Assembly: GCF_007164725.1 (NCBI RefSeq)
Contig: NZ_AP019697.1
Span: 602,001-666,000 of the forward strand
Direction of reading: 5' to 3'
Source of the DNA: Dialister hominis
GTDB lineage: Bacteria; Bacillota; Negativicutes; Veillonellales; Dialisteraceae
DNA length: 64,000 nt
Positions within the stretch are counted from its first letter, which is position 1. Every line of letters begins with the position of its first letter. The notes under the pieces are model-generated. The model was not told the DNA's origin. It saw only the letters and a list, made by a program, of their open reading frames with translations, and searched no databases. Position numbers and translations under genes: made by a program. Positions 50,850 through 59,253 of this stretch are shown one piece after another.

Positions 50850-52199
50850 ATGTTTATAATCCCGTATCTCGTACTGGCAGCTGTCGCGCTGCTTTTCTCC
50901 TTTATTTGCTACATGATGTTTTTCGGCGTGCCGGGAAGGAAGAAAACGGCTGATCACCGTGAAATAGAAAAGAAGGCATCCGAAGTTCCTTCACGGGAAG
51001 ACATTGTAAAGAAGGTGCCTCTCCCCAAGAGCGAACCGCATAAGGAAAAGAAGCTCTATACGGATGAGAAGACGCAGATTCTTCCACCAAGGCTTGGAAA
51101 GACGAAGAAAGCCGAAGCCGATGAGGAGAAGACGAAAATTTTCTCCAAGGAAGAACTGGAAAAAACGGCAGAAAGGGATCCTGTGCCGCATGCCAAGGGA
51201 CCGTTCCCGCCAGAACCCAATCCTGTCATCCTCAATGAGGAACCGGATGTGGATTTCCTTGAAGAATACTTTGTCAAACATTTCCTGAACCGCTACGGCG
51301 CCGTTTCCCATACGGTTGAGCAGGATACAAGGAAAGTGACGCACCGCCTGATCGACGGGCTCCATATGAGAAGAAAAGAAGCTGTGGATACGCTGACGCA
51401 TATCATGGTGCAGGAAGCGCTCCAGAATGCACAGCGCACCTATGTCATGATGCCGACCGACACCGTTCTTGAAATGGTGAATGACGCATTCTATGATGTA
51501 GCGCATGGCAGCCGTTCCGATACGAAGACCATTCTTGCCTATGATGCGCTCCGCGCTATGCCGCGCATGGATGAGAGCGAATTCCATGCCCTTGCGCTCC
51601 TTCTTCTTATCCATTACTCTAGAAATACAGACAATTACGATGCAGGCCACCTCAAATCCTACACCGAGAAGTATGTCGTTCCGTTTGTCGGAAAGCTTCC
51701 CGATGAATACAGCGGTTATCAGCAGCTTGAATACCTGCACTGCGTATCCCTTGAAAACAAGGATATCGCATTCGGACAGGTACTGCATGATTCCTACCCG
51801 CTCATTTTCGCATTCAGGGGCTGCATGAAGGCAGAACTCCTTTCCGTCTATCCGTCATGGCCGGAAGGGTCCATCGTCTCCAGCTTGTATAATTCTTACT
51901 ACAAGCCGGCTGCTGTCGATGAATCCATGCTTTCCGAACTGATGAATGATATGGGAATCGAGGATACGGGCCGCAGGGAAGGCATCCTGGCCATCGTGGA
52001 ATCAAGACCGGTTCCTTATGACAAGAAGGAAATGGAATACACGCTTGGCAAAATTTCTCCTGAACTGGAAAAAATGCGCGAAGCCTGGGATAACAGCATG
52101 CTGAGACGCTCGTCCCTGACACTCATGGGCATGTACATCGCAAAGATCTGCATCAGGGAAACCATCGGCGAAGATTTTGATTTAAGCCACTGGATGTAA
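50850..52199 (+). CDS. Membrane-anchored protein of unknown function
   Basis: A 449-residue protein with one N-terminal membrane segment (YLVLAAVALLFSFICYMMFF, about 5-24), a charged disordered linker (25-130) and a helical C-terminal domain (about 135-449; LNRYGAVSHTVEQDTRKVTH and RRSSLTLMGMYIAKICIRET are typical stretches). The linker has two similar Thr sites, DEKTQIL (about 72-78) and EEKTKIF (about 96-102), which look like phospho-Thr/FHA-binding sequences; this is inference. No catalytic motif was seen. It may be a Veillonella-type conserved family. It is monocistronic, with a long gap before the sdaAB leader. Confidence 0.75.
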   Translation: MFIIPYLVLAAVALLFSFICYMMFFGVPGRKKTADHREIEKKASEVPSREDIVKKVPLPKSEPHKEKKLYTDEKTQILPPRLGKTKKAEADEEKTKIFSKEELEKTAERDPVPHAKGPFPPEPNPVILNEEPDVDFLEEYFVKHFLNRYGAVSHTVEQDTRKVTHRLIDGLHMRRKEAVDTLTHIMVQEALQNAQRTYVMMPTDTVLEMVNDAFYDVAHGSRSDTKTILAYDALRAMPRMDESEFHALALLLLIHYSRNTDNYDAGHLKSYTEKYVVPFVGKLPDEYSGYQQLEYLHCVSLENKDIAFGQVLHDSYPLIFAFRGCMKAELLSVYPSWPEGSIVSSLYNSYYKPAAVDESMLSELMNDMGIEDTGRREGILAIVESRPVPYDKKEMEYTLGKISPELEKMREAWDNSMLRRSSLTLMGMYIAKICIRETIGEDFDLSHWM

Positions 52200-52271
52200 A
52201 TACCAAATGGAAATGAGAATATGTCATTTTCAGAAGAATATCGATGTAGTGAACAAGAACTATAACTTATA

Positions 52272-52300
52272 TAGACAATTCAATGATAAAAATATATAAT
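52272..52300 (+). promoter_or_regulatory. Promoter of the sdaAB-sdaAA operon
   Basis: TAGACA (52272-52277) and a perfect TATAAT (52295-52300) are 17 bp apart. Confidence 0.75.
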
Positions 52301-52301
52301 A

Positions 52302-52398
52302 GTGACAGCCTTAAACGATTTATGGTCGATGCAGGATCCCATAGAGGGCAGACTGTCACGAGGTCAAGGGAGATCTGCTGGAAACGGCAGATTTTTTC
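52302..52398 (+). promoter_or_regulatory. Attenuator-like leader before sdaAB
   Basis: GTGACAG (52302-52308) pairs with CTGTCAC (52353-52359), enclosing TATGG/CCATA. Then AGATCTGC pairs with GCAGATTT (52371-52394) around an 8-nt loop and runs into TTTTTT (52392-52397), an intrinsic terminator placed 21 nt before the sdaAB start. A terminator between promoter and first gene implies conditional read-through. The class is not recognised. Confidence 0.6.
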
Positions 52399-52418
52399 TT
52401 TCCAAAAAAGGGGGAAAC

Positions 52419-53081
52419 ATGGGTATTTTTGATATTATCGGACCAATCATGGTTGGTCCTTCGAGTTCTCACACGGCAGGAGCAGCGCGCATAGGCCTGA
52501 TCGCCAGCCGCATCCTGGGAGAACCATTGAAGAAAGCGCACATTACTTTGTACGGCTCTTTTGCAAAGACAGGAAAGGGCCACGGTACGAACCGCGCTCT
52601 GGCGGCCGGCCTTATGGGCTATGCGCCTGACAGCGAAATCATAAGGACTGCGCTTGAAACGGCAAAGGAGAAGGGAATCGATATTGCATTCTCCCTTTCC
52701 AATGAAGTTGCAGGGCATCCCAATGTAGCAAAAATTGATGCGGAAGGCGTAAACGGTACAAAGGTCTCCGTTGTGGGAAGATCCCTTGGGGGCGGCCGCG
52801 TCATGATTACTGAAATAGACGGTTATGATGTGGAAATCAACGGCGAGGAATATACATTCCTGACACGCCATCATGATGTGCCGGGCATTGTAGCCGATGT
52901 ATCCGCTATCATGGCTCAAGAAAACATCAATATTTCAACTATGCGCCTTTTCCGCAAGGGAAAGGGAACGGAAGCTGTCATGATCATCCATACGGACCAG
53001 TATGTACCAAAAGAGCTGGCCGCACGTATCGAAAAGGCAAATCCGAATATATCCTGCGCAATGACGCTTGAAATTATATAG
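52419..53081 (+). CDS. sdaAB: L-serine dehydratase, iron-sulfur dependent, beta subunit
   Basis: With the alpha subunit this 220-residue protein deaminates serine to pyruvate. DIIGPIMVGPSSSHTAGAAR (5-24) is the family start. An ACT domain ends it (about 145-215, MIIHTDQYVPKELA). ATG 52419 follows AAAAGGGGG at 52407-52414; the frame is open from 52302, but that part overlaps the leader hairpins. It is separated from sdaAA by 11 nt. Confidence 0.93.
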   Translation: MGIFDIIGPIMVGPSSSHTAGAARIGLIASRILGEPLKKAHITLYGSFAKTGKGHGTNRALAAGLMGYAPDSEIIRTALETAKEKGIDIAFSLSNEVAGHPNVAKIDAEGVNGTKVSVVGRSLGGGRVMITEIDGYDVEINGEEYTFLTRHHDVPGIVADVSAIMAQENINISTMRLFRKGKGTEAVMIIHTDQYVPKELAARIEKANPNISCAMTLEII

Positions 53082-53092
53082 AGGAGGTTATT

Positions 53093-53974
53093 GTGTATAC
53101 TTATCATTCTCTGAAAGAATTGTTTGATTTGGCAGATAAAGCGGAATGCTCCCCGGGCATCATTGCCTGCCGGGCAGAAGCAGAAGAGAGCGGAAAAAGC
53201 TGTGAGGAAGTCTGGAACCGCATGAAAAAGACGATTCCTGTATTCAGGAATGCAATTCGTCAGGGACTGTCTGATACAGGAAAATCGGCAAGCGGCCTCG
53301 TCGGAGGAGATGCAAGCCGTCTCTATCACGGGAAGATGCGTTTCTTAAGCCCCATCTGCCAGAGGGCTGCTTCTTATGCGCTGGCAACCGCGGAATCGAA
53401 TGCGAAGATGCACAGGGTCGTTGCCTGCCCGACAGCAGGTGCCTGCGGCATACTTCCGGCTGTCATTGCTGCAGTTTCCGAAGAAGAAAACTCCGGTGAG
53501 GAAGATATTACAAGAGCTCTCTTTACGGCAGGTGCCGTAGGAAGAATCGTTGCCGAGAAAGCATCGATTGCCGGCGCTGTCGGCGGATGCCAGGCAGAAT
53601 GCGGGACGGCCTGCGGAATGGCAGCGGCGGCCGCTGTCGATCTGATCGGCGGCACGACCGAGGAAATGGGGCATGCCTTTGCCCTTGCCGTCAAGAACAT
53701 TTTAGGCCTTGTCTGCGATCCGGTGGGCGGTCTTGTCGAAGTCCCCTGCGTGAAGAGAAATGCATTCCATGCCGTACACGCCCTGACATCGGTTGAAATG
53801 GTCATGAGCGGCATCAGAAGCGTCATACCTCCCGACGAAGTCATTGAAGCTTTGAACGATGTGGGCAGGAGACTTCCTGTGGAACTCAGGGAAACGAGTC
53901 TGGCGGGCCTTGCCATGACGGCAACCGGCAGAAGAATCAATAAGAGGCTGGAAGAATGCGCCCGCAAGGTGTGA
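53093..53974 (+). CDS. sdaAA: L-serine dehydratase, iron-sulfur dependent, alpha subunit
   Basis: The catalytic 293-residue subunit. CPTAGACGILPAV and CDPVGGLVEVPCVKRNAFHA hold the cysteines of the oxygen-sensitive 4Fe-4S cluster that binds serine. GGCQAECGTACGMAAAAAVD and AVKNILGLVCDPVGG are conserved. The start is GTG 53093 behind GAGGAGG. Two-subunit forms are typical of Gram-positive anaerobes. A strong terminator follows. Confidence 0.94.
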   Translation: MYTYHSLKELFDLADKAECSPGIIACRAEAEESGKSCEEVWNRMKKTIPVFRNAIRQGLSDTGKSASGLVGGDASRLYHGKMRFLSPICQRAASYALATAESNAKMHRVVACPTAGACGILPAVIAAVSEEENSGEEDITRALFTAGAVGRIVAEKASIAGAVGGCQAECGTACGMAAAAAVDLIGGTTEEMGHAFALAVKNILGLVCDPVGGLVEVPCVKRNAFHAVHALTSVEMVMSGIRSVIPPDEVIEALNDVGRRLPVELRETSLAGLAMTATGRRINKRLEECARKV

Positions 53975-53990
53975 TCATATAGCAATAAAG

Positions 53991-54032
53991 AAGCTGCGGA
54001 AAGCGAACTCGCGTGGATCCGCAGCTTTTTTG
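53991..54032 (+). terminator. Terminator after sdaAA
   Basis: AAGCTGCGGA pairs perfectly with TCCGCAGCTT around a 17-nt loop, followed by a T run. Confidence 0.92.
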
Positions 54033-54115
54033 CTGAAGAAATAGACGTTTTCTTTTACAAATCGCCAAAACTGTGCCAAAATAAGTGAAGAATATATTCC
54101 TCTTTGGAGGCTCAC

Positions 54116-54511
54116 ATGGACTTTTTAATGATATTTCTTGCCATAGGATTTCTTGAGACCATCTGGATGTGGTCTGCTTCCCGAAAAAAATCACCAACCG
54201 TTATTTATCCGGTCAGGTATCGTCCTCTCCGGTTTCTTCTGATGGCAATTATTTTCCTTCCCTGCCTTCTGATTGCTTTCGATCTTTTTCCTTCCGAGGA
54301 ATCTTTGCGTATGGCCGTTGCCGTTGAACTGGCTGCGCTTGTCCTCCTTTTCATGCTTGGCCGCGTGAAGGGGAAGAGAGTGGAAACAAGACCTGAAACG
54401 GAAGAAGAAAAAAATGCAAGGTGGAAAGCGCAGCGCTCGCAGGCAGGAAGCCTCTGGCTCATTACCTTTGCCGCATCGCTTGCCGCAGTCTATTTCATTT
54501 ATTTCCGATAA
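54116..54511 (+). CDS. Small membrane protein, unknown function
   Basis: A 131-residue protein with three or four hydrophobic segments (MIFLAIGFLETIWMW, FLLMAIIFLPCLLIAF, ALVLLFMLGR, LITFAASLAAVYFIYF) and a charged loop (KGKRVETRPETEEEKNARWK). No family was recognised. ATG 54116 follows TTGGAGG at 54103-54109. It lies between the serine dehydratase terminator and cdaA, about 105 nt from the latter. Confidence 0.7.
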   Translation: MDFLMIFLAIGFLETIWMWSASRKKSPTVIYPVRYRPLRFLLMAIIFLPCLLIAFDLFPSEESLRMAVAVELAALVLLFMLGRVKGKRVETRPETEEEKNARWKAQRSQAGSLWLITFAASLAAVYFIYFR

Positions 54512-54617
54512 ATCAATGGTGCAATCGATATTTCACTATTGGTTTCATCCATGCTAAAATAAAAGAGTCAATCTAATTTATTCGTTTACTATTGTATACA
54601 GCTTAAAAGGAGTTTTT

Positions 54618-55442
54618 ATGCTGAGTCAGATTCAAGGCTTGTTCATGACGATGCGCCTGTGGGATGTCCTGGATATCCTGGTCGTTGCATTTTTCTTATA
54701 CCGTATATATATCCTCATCCGCAATACACGCGCGACAGCTCTTCTGAAAGGGCTCATTTTCCTGGGAATTTTCACTGTCCTGGCCGGATGGCTGCAGCTC
54801 CATGTCGTCAGCTGGATCCTGGACAAACTCATGACGGTCCTTATTGTCGCCCTCCCCGTCGTATTCCAGCCGGAACTCCGCCGTGCCCTTGAACAGATCG
54901 GCCGAGGCAAGTTCTACGTTTCCTCACGCATGATGAATGATGTGGAATGGGATCATGTCATCGGGGATGTCGTAGAAGCAGCCATGATCATGTCAGCCAA
55001 TAAGATCGGTGCTCTTATCGTTTTTGAAAGAAGCGTCGGCCTTGATGACAGGATTGATACGGGCATCCGTATCGAGGGCCTTGTCTCCAAGGAACTTCTC
55101 GGAAATATTTTCATCGTCAATACACCGCTTCATGACGGAGCGGTCATCATCAGGGAAAACAGGGTCATGGCAGCAGGATGCCTTCTTCCTCTGACAAGAG
55201 ACCATAGTCTTTCTTCCGAACTGGGCACGCGCCACCGCGCTGCTATCGGCATGTCTGAGCAGGCAGACTGCGTTGTCGTCGTCGTCAGTGAAGAAACAGG
55301 GATCGTTTCCTACACCTATGGCGGCAATATCCATCGCGGCCAGGATGCAGAGAGCCTCAGGAATGTCCTTAGAAATTACCTGATGCGCAGCAAGCCGAAG
55401 GGCGTCAGTGATGTGCTGCAGAAATGGAGTCCGCTTAAATGA
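54618..55442 (+). CDS. cdaA: Diadenylate cyclase CdaA
   Basis: A 274-residue membrane enzyme that makes cyclic di-AMP from two ATP. Three N-terminal hydrophobic segments (about 15-80) precede the DisA_N catalytic domain with HDGAVIIRENRVMAAGCLLP (about 171-190) and GTRHRAAIG (about 203-211). It controls potassium and wall homeostasis. The start is ATG 54618 behind AAAAGGAG. Its stop overlaps the cdaR start by 4 nt; glmM follows, the conserved cdaA-cdaR-glmM cluster. Confidence 0.95.
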   Translation: MLSQIQGLFMTMRLWDVLDILVVAFFLYRIYILIRNTRATALLKGLIFLGIFTVLAGWLQLHVVSWILDKLMTVLIVALPVVFQPELRRALEQIGRGKFYVSSRMMNDVEWDHVIGDVVEAAMIMSANKIGALIVFERSVGLDDRIDTGIRIEGLVSKELLGNIFIVNTPLHDGAVIIRENRVMAAGCLLPLTRDHSLSSELGTRHRAAIGMSEQADCVVVVVSEETGIVSYTYGGNIHRGQDAESLRNVLRNYLMRSKPKGVSDVLQKWSPLK

Positions 55443-56359
55443 AATATTCAAGAACGCAGTGGTGGCTGCCTAAGCTTCTTTGTTTAATAGCAGCCTGTGC
55501 TTTTTGGGTTTATGTCATGAATGAACAGAACCCTGTCATGGAAAACACATATACGATTCCTGTCGAGGTCAGAAACCTGGACCGTTCGCTTGTTGCAACG
55601 AATGTGCCTTCGAAGGTGCGCGTAAAAATCAGGATGTCCAGAAGCGATATGATATCTCTCCGTACGGATGATATCAAAGCCTACGTGGATCTTTCCGGTG
55701 TGACGGCCGGCGATCATCCCAATACGCAGATCCATGTTTCCGTTCCGGGCGATGAGACAGTCCTCTCCGTATCCCCGCAGTTCTTCAATCTGAATGTGGA
55801 TACGTACGCAGTGAAATCCCTGCCGGCTACGGTTGAGATCTTCGGCAACCCTGACCCGAACTTCACCGTGGGGGAAAATAAGGTAACGCCCGGGTCCATC
55901 ATGATTGCAGGCAGCTCTTCCAAGATTTCTGAAGCCAACAGAGCCGTTGTTTCTGTCAATATTGCAGGAAAAGACAAGAACTTCACCGAGTTTGATTCCG
56001 TCAATATTCTGGATGCTGACGGAAATACAGTGACCGGCCTTGAAATCATGCCAAGCCAGGTCAAGGTTTCTGTGAACGTCAAGGAAAACCAGAAGGTCGG
56101 GAACCTTCAGGTAAAGGCATCGACGAAGGGTGAAGTAGCCAAAGGCTACCGTATTACGGATGTCATCGTTACGCCTCCGGTTGCAACGGTAACGGCTCCG
56201 ATCAGTTACTTTGACAAGAACAAGGCCATCGAGCTCGATCCCATCGACGTGACGGGAGCAAGCAAGGATGTCGTTCAGACGGTGAATGTACCGGCTCCTC
56301 TGGGAGGAAGCGTGGCTGTGCCGCAGGTAACGGTTACCATCAAGATAGAGAAGGATTGA
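55439..56359 (+). CDS. cdaR: YbbR-domain regulator CdaR
   Basis: A 306-residue extracytoplasmic protein with one membrane segment (LLCLIAACAFWVYVM, about 11-26) and three or four YbbR repeats (strands such as YTIPVEVRNLDRSLVATNVP and PATVEIFGNPDPNFTVGENK). It binds CdaA and adjusts c-di-AMP production. It overlaps cdaA by 4 nt. A 129-nt gap with a promoter separates it from glmM. Confidence 0.93.
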   Translation: MKYSRTQWWLPKLLCLIAACAFWVYVMNEQNPVMENTYTIPVEVRNLDRSLVATNVPSKVRVKIRMSRSDMISLRTDDIKAYVDLSGVTAGDHPNTQIHVSVPGDETVLSVSPQFFNLNVDTYAVKSLPATVEIFGNPDPNFTVGENKVTPGSIMIAGSSSKISEANRAVVSVNIAGKDKNFTEFDSVNILDADGNTVTGLEIMPSQVKVSVNVKENQKVGNLQVKASTKGEVAKGYRITDVIVTPPVATVTAPISYFDKNKAIELDPIDVTGASKDVVQTVNVPAPLGGSVAVPQVTVTIKIEKD

Positions 56360-56423
56360 CAGGCAGTACCTTTCGGGCAGGTTTACCCTCCTTTACTGCA
56401 AAATAAAGTATGAATCGTACATC

Positions 56424-56452
56424 TTGACGAAATGATACTTTAGGGGTATGCT
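56424..56452 (+). promoter_or_regulatory. Promoter of glmM
   Basis: TTGACG (56424-56429) and TATGCT (56447-56452) are 17 bp apart. Confidence 0.55.
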
Positions 56453-56488
56453 TGTTAGGTTATTTGTATGATTTTGGGAGGAACTTAA

Positions 56489-57838
56489 ATGGTTACTTTA
56501 TTTGGGACGGACGGCGTCCGCGGACTGGTCAATTCTACACTCATGCCGGAACTGGCATACCAGCTGGGACGCGCGGCTGGCGCTTATTTCTGTAAATCAG
56601 GCAAAAGTCATCGTTTCCTGATCGGCATGGACACACGTGTTTCCGGTCCGATGCTGACCGCTGCCATTTCTGCCGGATTATGCGCATCCGGAATCGATGT
56701 TGATATCGTCGGCGTGATTCCAACGCCTGGTGTTGCTTATCTGACAAAAACGGAAGGCTATGATGCAGGCGTCGTTATTTCTGCTTCACACAATCCGTTC
56801 CCGGATAATGGGATCAAGTTCTTTGACAAGAGAGGGTACAAACTGCCGGACCGTACGGAAGAAGAAATTGAAAATATTCTCCGTCATGATGAAGAAATCA
56901 TCCGCCCGACAGGCGACGGCATCGGAACGATCCGCCAGAGACCTGAACTGGCTGCCAAGTACAGGGATTACGTCAAATCTACTGTCACCTGCAGCTTTGA
57001 AGGAATGAAGATCGTAACAGATTCCGCCAATGGCGCAGCCAGCGATTTCCTGCCGGAAATCTTAAGAGAACTCGGCGCTGACGTGACTGCCATTTTCCGT
57101 GAACCCAACGGCGTGAATATCAATAACGGCTGCGGTTCCACGCATATGGAAACACTGCAGAAGACCGTCGTTGAACTCGGTGCTGACTGCGGCATTGCCA
57201 ATGACGGCGATGCAGATCGTTGCCTTTTCGTTGATGAAAAGGGCGAAGTCCTGGACGGCGATCATCTGATGCTGATCAATGCCCTTGAGATGAAGGAAGA
57301 AGGAAGACTCAATGATTCCATGGTTGTCGGAACTGTCATGAGCAACCTTGGATTTGGCAAAGCGCTCAGAGAGCATGGATGCAGGACCGTATCCACACAG
57401 GTCGGCGACCGTTACGTTCTTGAAGAAATGATGAAGCACAATTACTCCATCGGCGGAGAACAGTCCGGCCACATCATTTTCCCGGAATTCAATACGACAG
57501 GCGACGGTCTCATTACGGCTGTCCAGACACTTAAAGTCATGAAGAAGTGGAACAAGCCGCTTTCGGAAATGAATCATCTGATGGTGACCTATCCGCAGAT
57601 CTTGAAAAATGTCAGGGTGTACAGCAAGAACGGCTGGCAGGATAATGAACTGATCAGCGATTCCATCAAGGCCGGCGAAGAGGAAATGGGAAGCGACGGG
57701 CGCATCCTCGTCCGTGCATCCGGTACGGAACCTTTGATCCGCGTCATGGGCGAAGGGAAAGAAATCAACCAGCTCGAAAGAATCATTGATGATATCGCAT
57801 CCGTGATCGAACACGAACTCGGCGTTGAAAATAATTAA
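56489..57838 (+). CDS. glmM: Phosphoglucosamine mutase
   Basis: A 449-residue cytoplasmic enzyme converting glucosamine-6-phosphate to glucosamine-1-phosphate for UDP-GlcNAc and wall synthesis. FGTDGVRGLVNS at 5-16, the phosphoserine loop VISASHNPFPDNGIKFF (about 96-112), the metal site DGDADRCLFVDE and the C-terminal RASGTEPLIRVM are all present. It may be inhibited by CdaA/c-di-AMP signalling, as in related Firmicutes. ATG 56489 follows GGGAGG. Confidence 0.97.
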   Translation: MVTLFGTDGVRGLVNSTLMPELAYQLGRAAGAYFCKSGKSHRFLIGMDTRVSGPMLTAAISAGLCASGIDVDIVGVIPTPGVAYLTKTEGYDAGVVISASHNPFPDNGIKFFDKRGYKLPDRTEEEIENILRHDEEIIRPTGDGIGTIRQRPELAAKYRDYVKSTVTCSFEGMKIVTDSANGAASDFLPEILRELGADVTAIFREPNGVNINNGCGSTHMETLQKTVVELGADCGIANDGDADRCLFVDEKGEVLDGDHLMLINALEMKEEGRLNDSMVVGTVMSNLGFGKALREHGCRTVSTQVGDRYVLEEMMKHNYSIGGEQSGHIIFPEFNTTGDGLITAVQTLKVMKKWNKPLSEMNHLMVTYPQILKNVRVYSKNGWQDNELISDSIKAGEEEMGSDGRILVRASGTEPLIRVMGEGKEINQLERIIDDIASVIEHELGVENN

Positions 57839-57841
57839 TGG

Positions 57842-57866
57842 GAAAGCTGCTTCGGCAGCTTTTTCT
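57842..57866 (+). terminator. Terminator after glmM
   Basis: GAAAGCTGC and GCAGCTTTTTC pair around a TTCG tetraloop with a T run. Confidence 0.95.
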
Positions 57867-57905
57867 AATGGAATCCCCGATTTGCTTTTGTGAAATGAAA
57901 TATCT

Positions 57906-57935
57906 TTGTCGCGCATAATGGGGATGTGGTATACT
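57906..57935 (+). promoter_or_regulatory. Promoter of the CydB-like gene
   Basis: TTGTCG (57906-57911) and TATACT (57930-57935) are 18 bp apart. Confidence 0.55.
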
Positions 57936-57994
57936 TTCAATGTGTATGGAAATGATTTTTCCGGCAGGTGCCGGCACATTGACGGAGGGGATTT

Positions 57995-58933
57995 ATGGAA
58001 TCGAATGCATTATTGCTGCCATTGTGTTTCTTTGGACTATATATGATATTGGAGGCAGCGGACTGGGGCCTTTGCCTTGCGGCTCCGATTGTCAGCAGGA
58101 ACCGTGAAGAAAATAAAGCCATCATCGGTCTTTTAAGGCCTGGCCTTGATGGCAATGAACTTTGGTTTTTCCTTGGATTATTCATGCTGAGCGCTGCCAT
58201 TCCGACGGCTTCGGAAACGCCGATCCATTCGGGAAATATCGTGCTCTGCGTGTTCGTCGTACTGGGGGCTTTGCTCCGGCTGGCTGCATCGTTCCTTCAG
58301 GATGCTTTTTCGTCTCCCATTGTTGTGAAGGCATTCAGCATCTTCTCATTCCTGGGTCTGGGCCTCATGGGGCTTTCCGGTTCATCCTTCATCATGGATG
58401 ATGGATCCTTTGTGACAGTCCTTGGTATTTTCTGCGCATTATGGATGATCCTTGCCGCATTCCAGCTTGGATGCCTCTACGGCGCTGTCAAAGTGGTGAA
58501 TCCTTTGGGTGAGCGCTTCCGCGCTGCATTCCTTGTGGCAAGCGTCCTGACGGTTGTCGTTTACATTATTCTGGCGATACTTCTCAAATCTAACGTGGGA
58601 AGTTCCCATATGTACGGAAGCTTCTTCTGGATGGGCCTTGTCGCAACAGCTATCCTTTTCCTCGTTGCTTTCTTCTTTACAAGAAGCAGGCATGTGAAGG
58701 TAGGACTTGCCGCTGCTTATCTATCTTCATTCTTTGCCATTTCCATTTACCTTTCTGCCTATGCCGTGAAGATCCCGCTTCTTTATAAAGTAGAAGTAGG
58801 GGCTTTGAAGAGCGCAATGGCGGCAGCACCTGGAACGGCACTGCTTGTCCTTGCCATCGTCTGGTCGCTTGGCGCATTTGTCTGGAGGCAGATCAGGAAA
58901 AAGCAGGAATATGAATGGCGTGACCATATTTAA
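57995..58933 (+). CDS. CydB-like protein (cytochrome bd subunit II homologue)
   Basis: A 312-residue membrane protein with eight or so hydrophobic segments. LYMILEAADWGLCLAAPIV (about 14-32) and DGNELWFFLGLFMLSAAIP match the CydB start and its DGNEVW block, although GFDLG is replaced by AADWG. Subunit II pairs with the heme-bearing CydA to reduce oxygen; no cydA is nearby, so this is an orphan or divergent copy. It is shorter than most CydB (about 330-380). ATG 57995 follows GGAGGGG. Confidence 0.7.
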   Translation: MESNALLLPLCFFGLYMILEAADWGLCLAAPIVSRNREENKAIIGLLRPGLDGNELWFFLGLFMLSAAIPTASETPIHSGNIVLCVFVVLGALLRLAASFLQDAFSSPIVVKAFSIFSFLGLGLMGLSGSSFIMDDGSFVTVLGIFCALWMILAAFQLGCLYGAVKVVNPLGERFRAAFLVASVLTVVVYIILAILLKSNVGSSHMYGSFFWMGLVATAILFLVAFFFTRSRHVKVGLAAAYLSSFFAISIYLSAYAVKIPLLYKVEVGALKSAMAAAPGTALLVLAIVWSLGAFVWRQIRKKQEYEWRDHI

Positions 58934-58956
58934 AGGGGAATCCCTGGAGGCATATT

Positions 58957-59142
58957 ATGGGCGAATTATACAAAACACAGCATACCATCGATGAAATGCT
59001 TGACCGCATGGGCGTCAAGATTGTTCTTGATTCCGAACATTTATCGGAAGAAGACAAGTTTGAAGCTGAGAAAAACGGTGCATCCGTCGTTCTGAAGAAG
59101 GTTTCCGACAAGGAAGACAAAAAAGACGGAAAAGACGAGTAA
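58957..59142 (+). CDS. Small charged protein, unknown function
   Basis: A 61-residue soluble protein, rich in Lys, Asp and Glu, with a C-terminus of alternating charged residues (KVSDKEDKKDGKDE). No motif was recognised. ATG 58957 follows CTGGAGG at 58944-58950, a good ribosome binding site, and the gene is 23 nt after the CydB-like gene, so it is probably cotranscribed. A hairpin terminator follows. Confidence 0.65.
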   Translation: MGELYKTQHTIDEMLDRMGVKIVLDSEHLSEEDKFEAEKNGASVVLKKVSDKEDKKDGKDE

Positions 59143-59150
59143 GCAATAAG

Positions 59151-59176
59151 GCTGCGGGGAAACCTGCAGCTTTTTT
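59151..59176 (+). terminator. Terminator after the small charged protein gene
   Basis: GCTGCGGG pairs with CCTGCAGC (one bulge) around GAAA, followed by TTTTTT. Confidence 0.85.
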
Positions 59177-59253
59177 GTGTTTTCTTTCAGGCGGCCTGCC
59201 TTTATGCGTATGGTAAAATGATAAAAACAGCTTTTTAAATTACCGAAAGTGAA

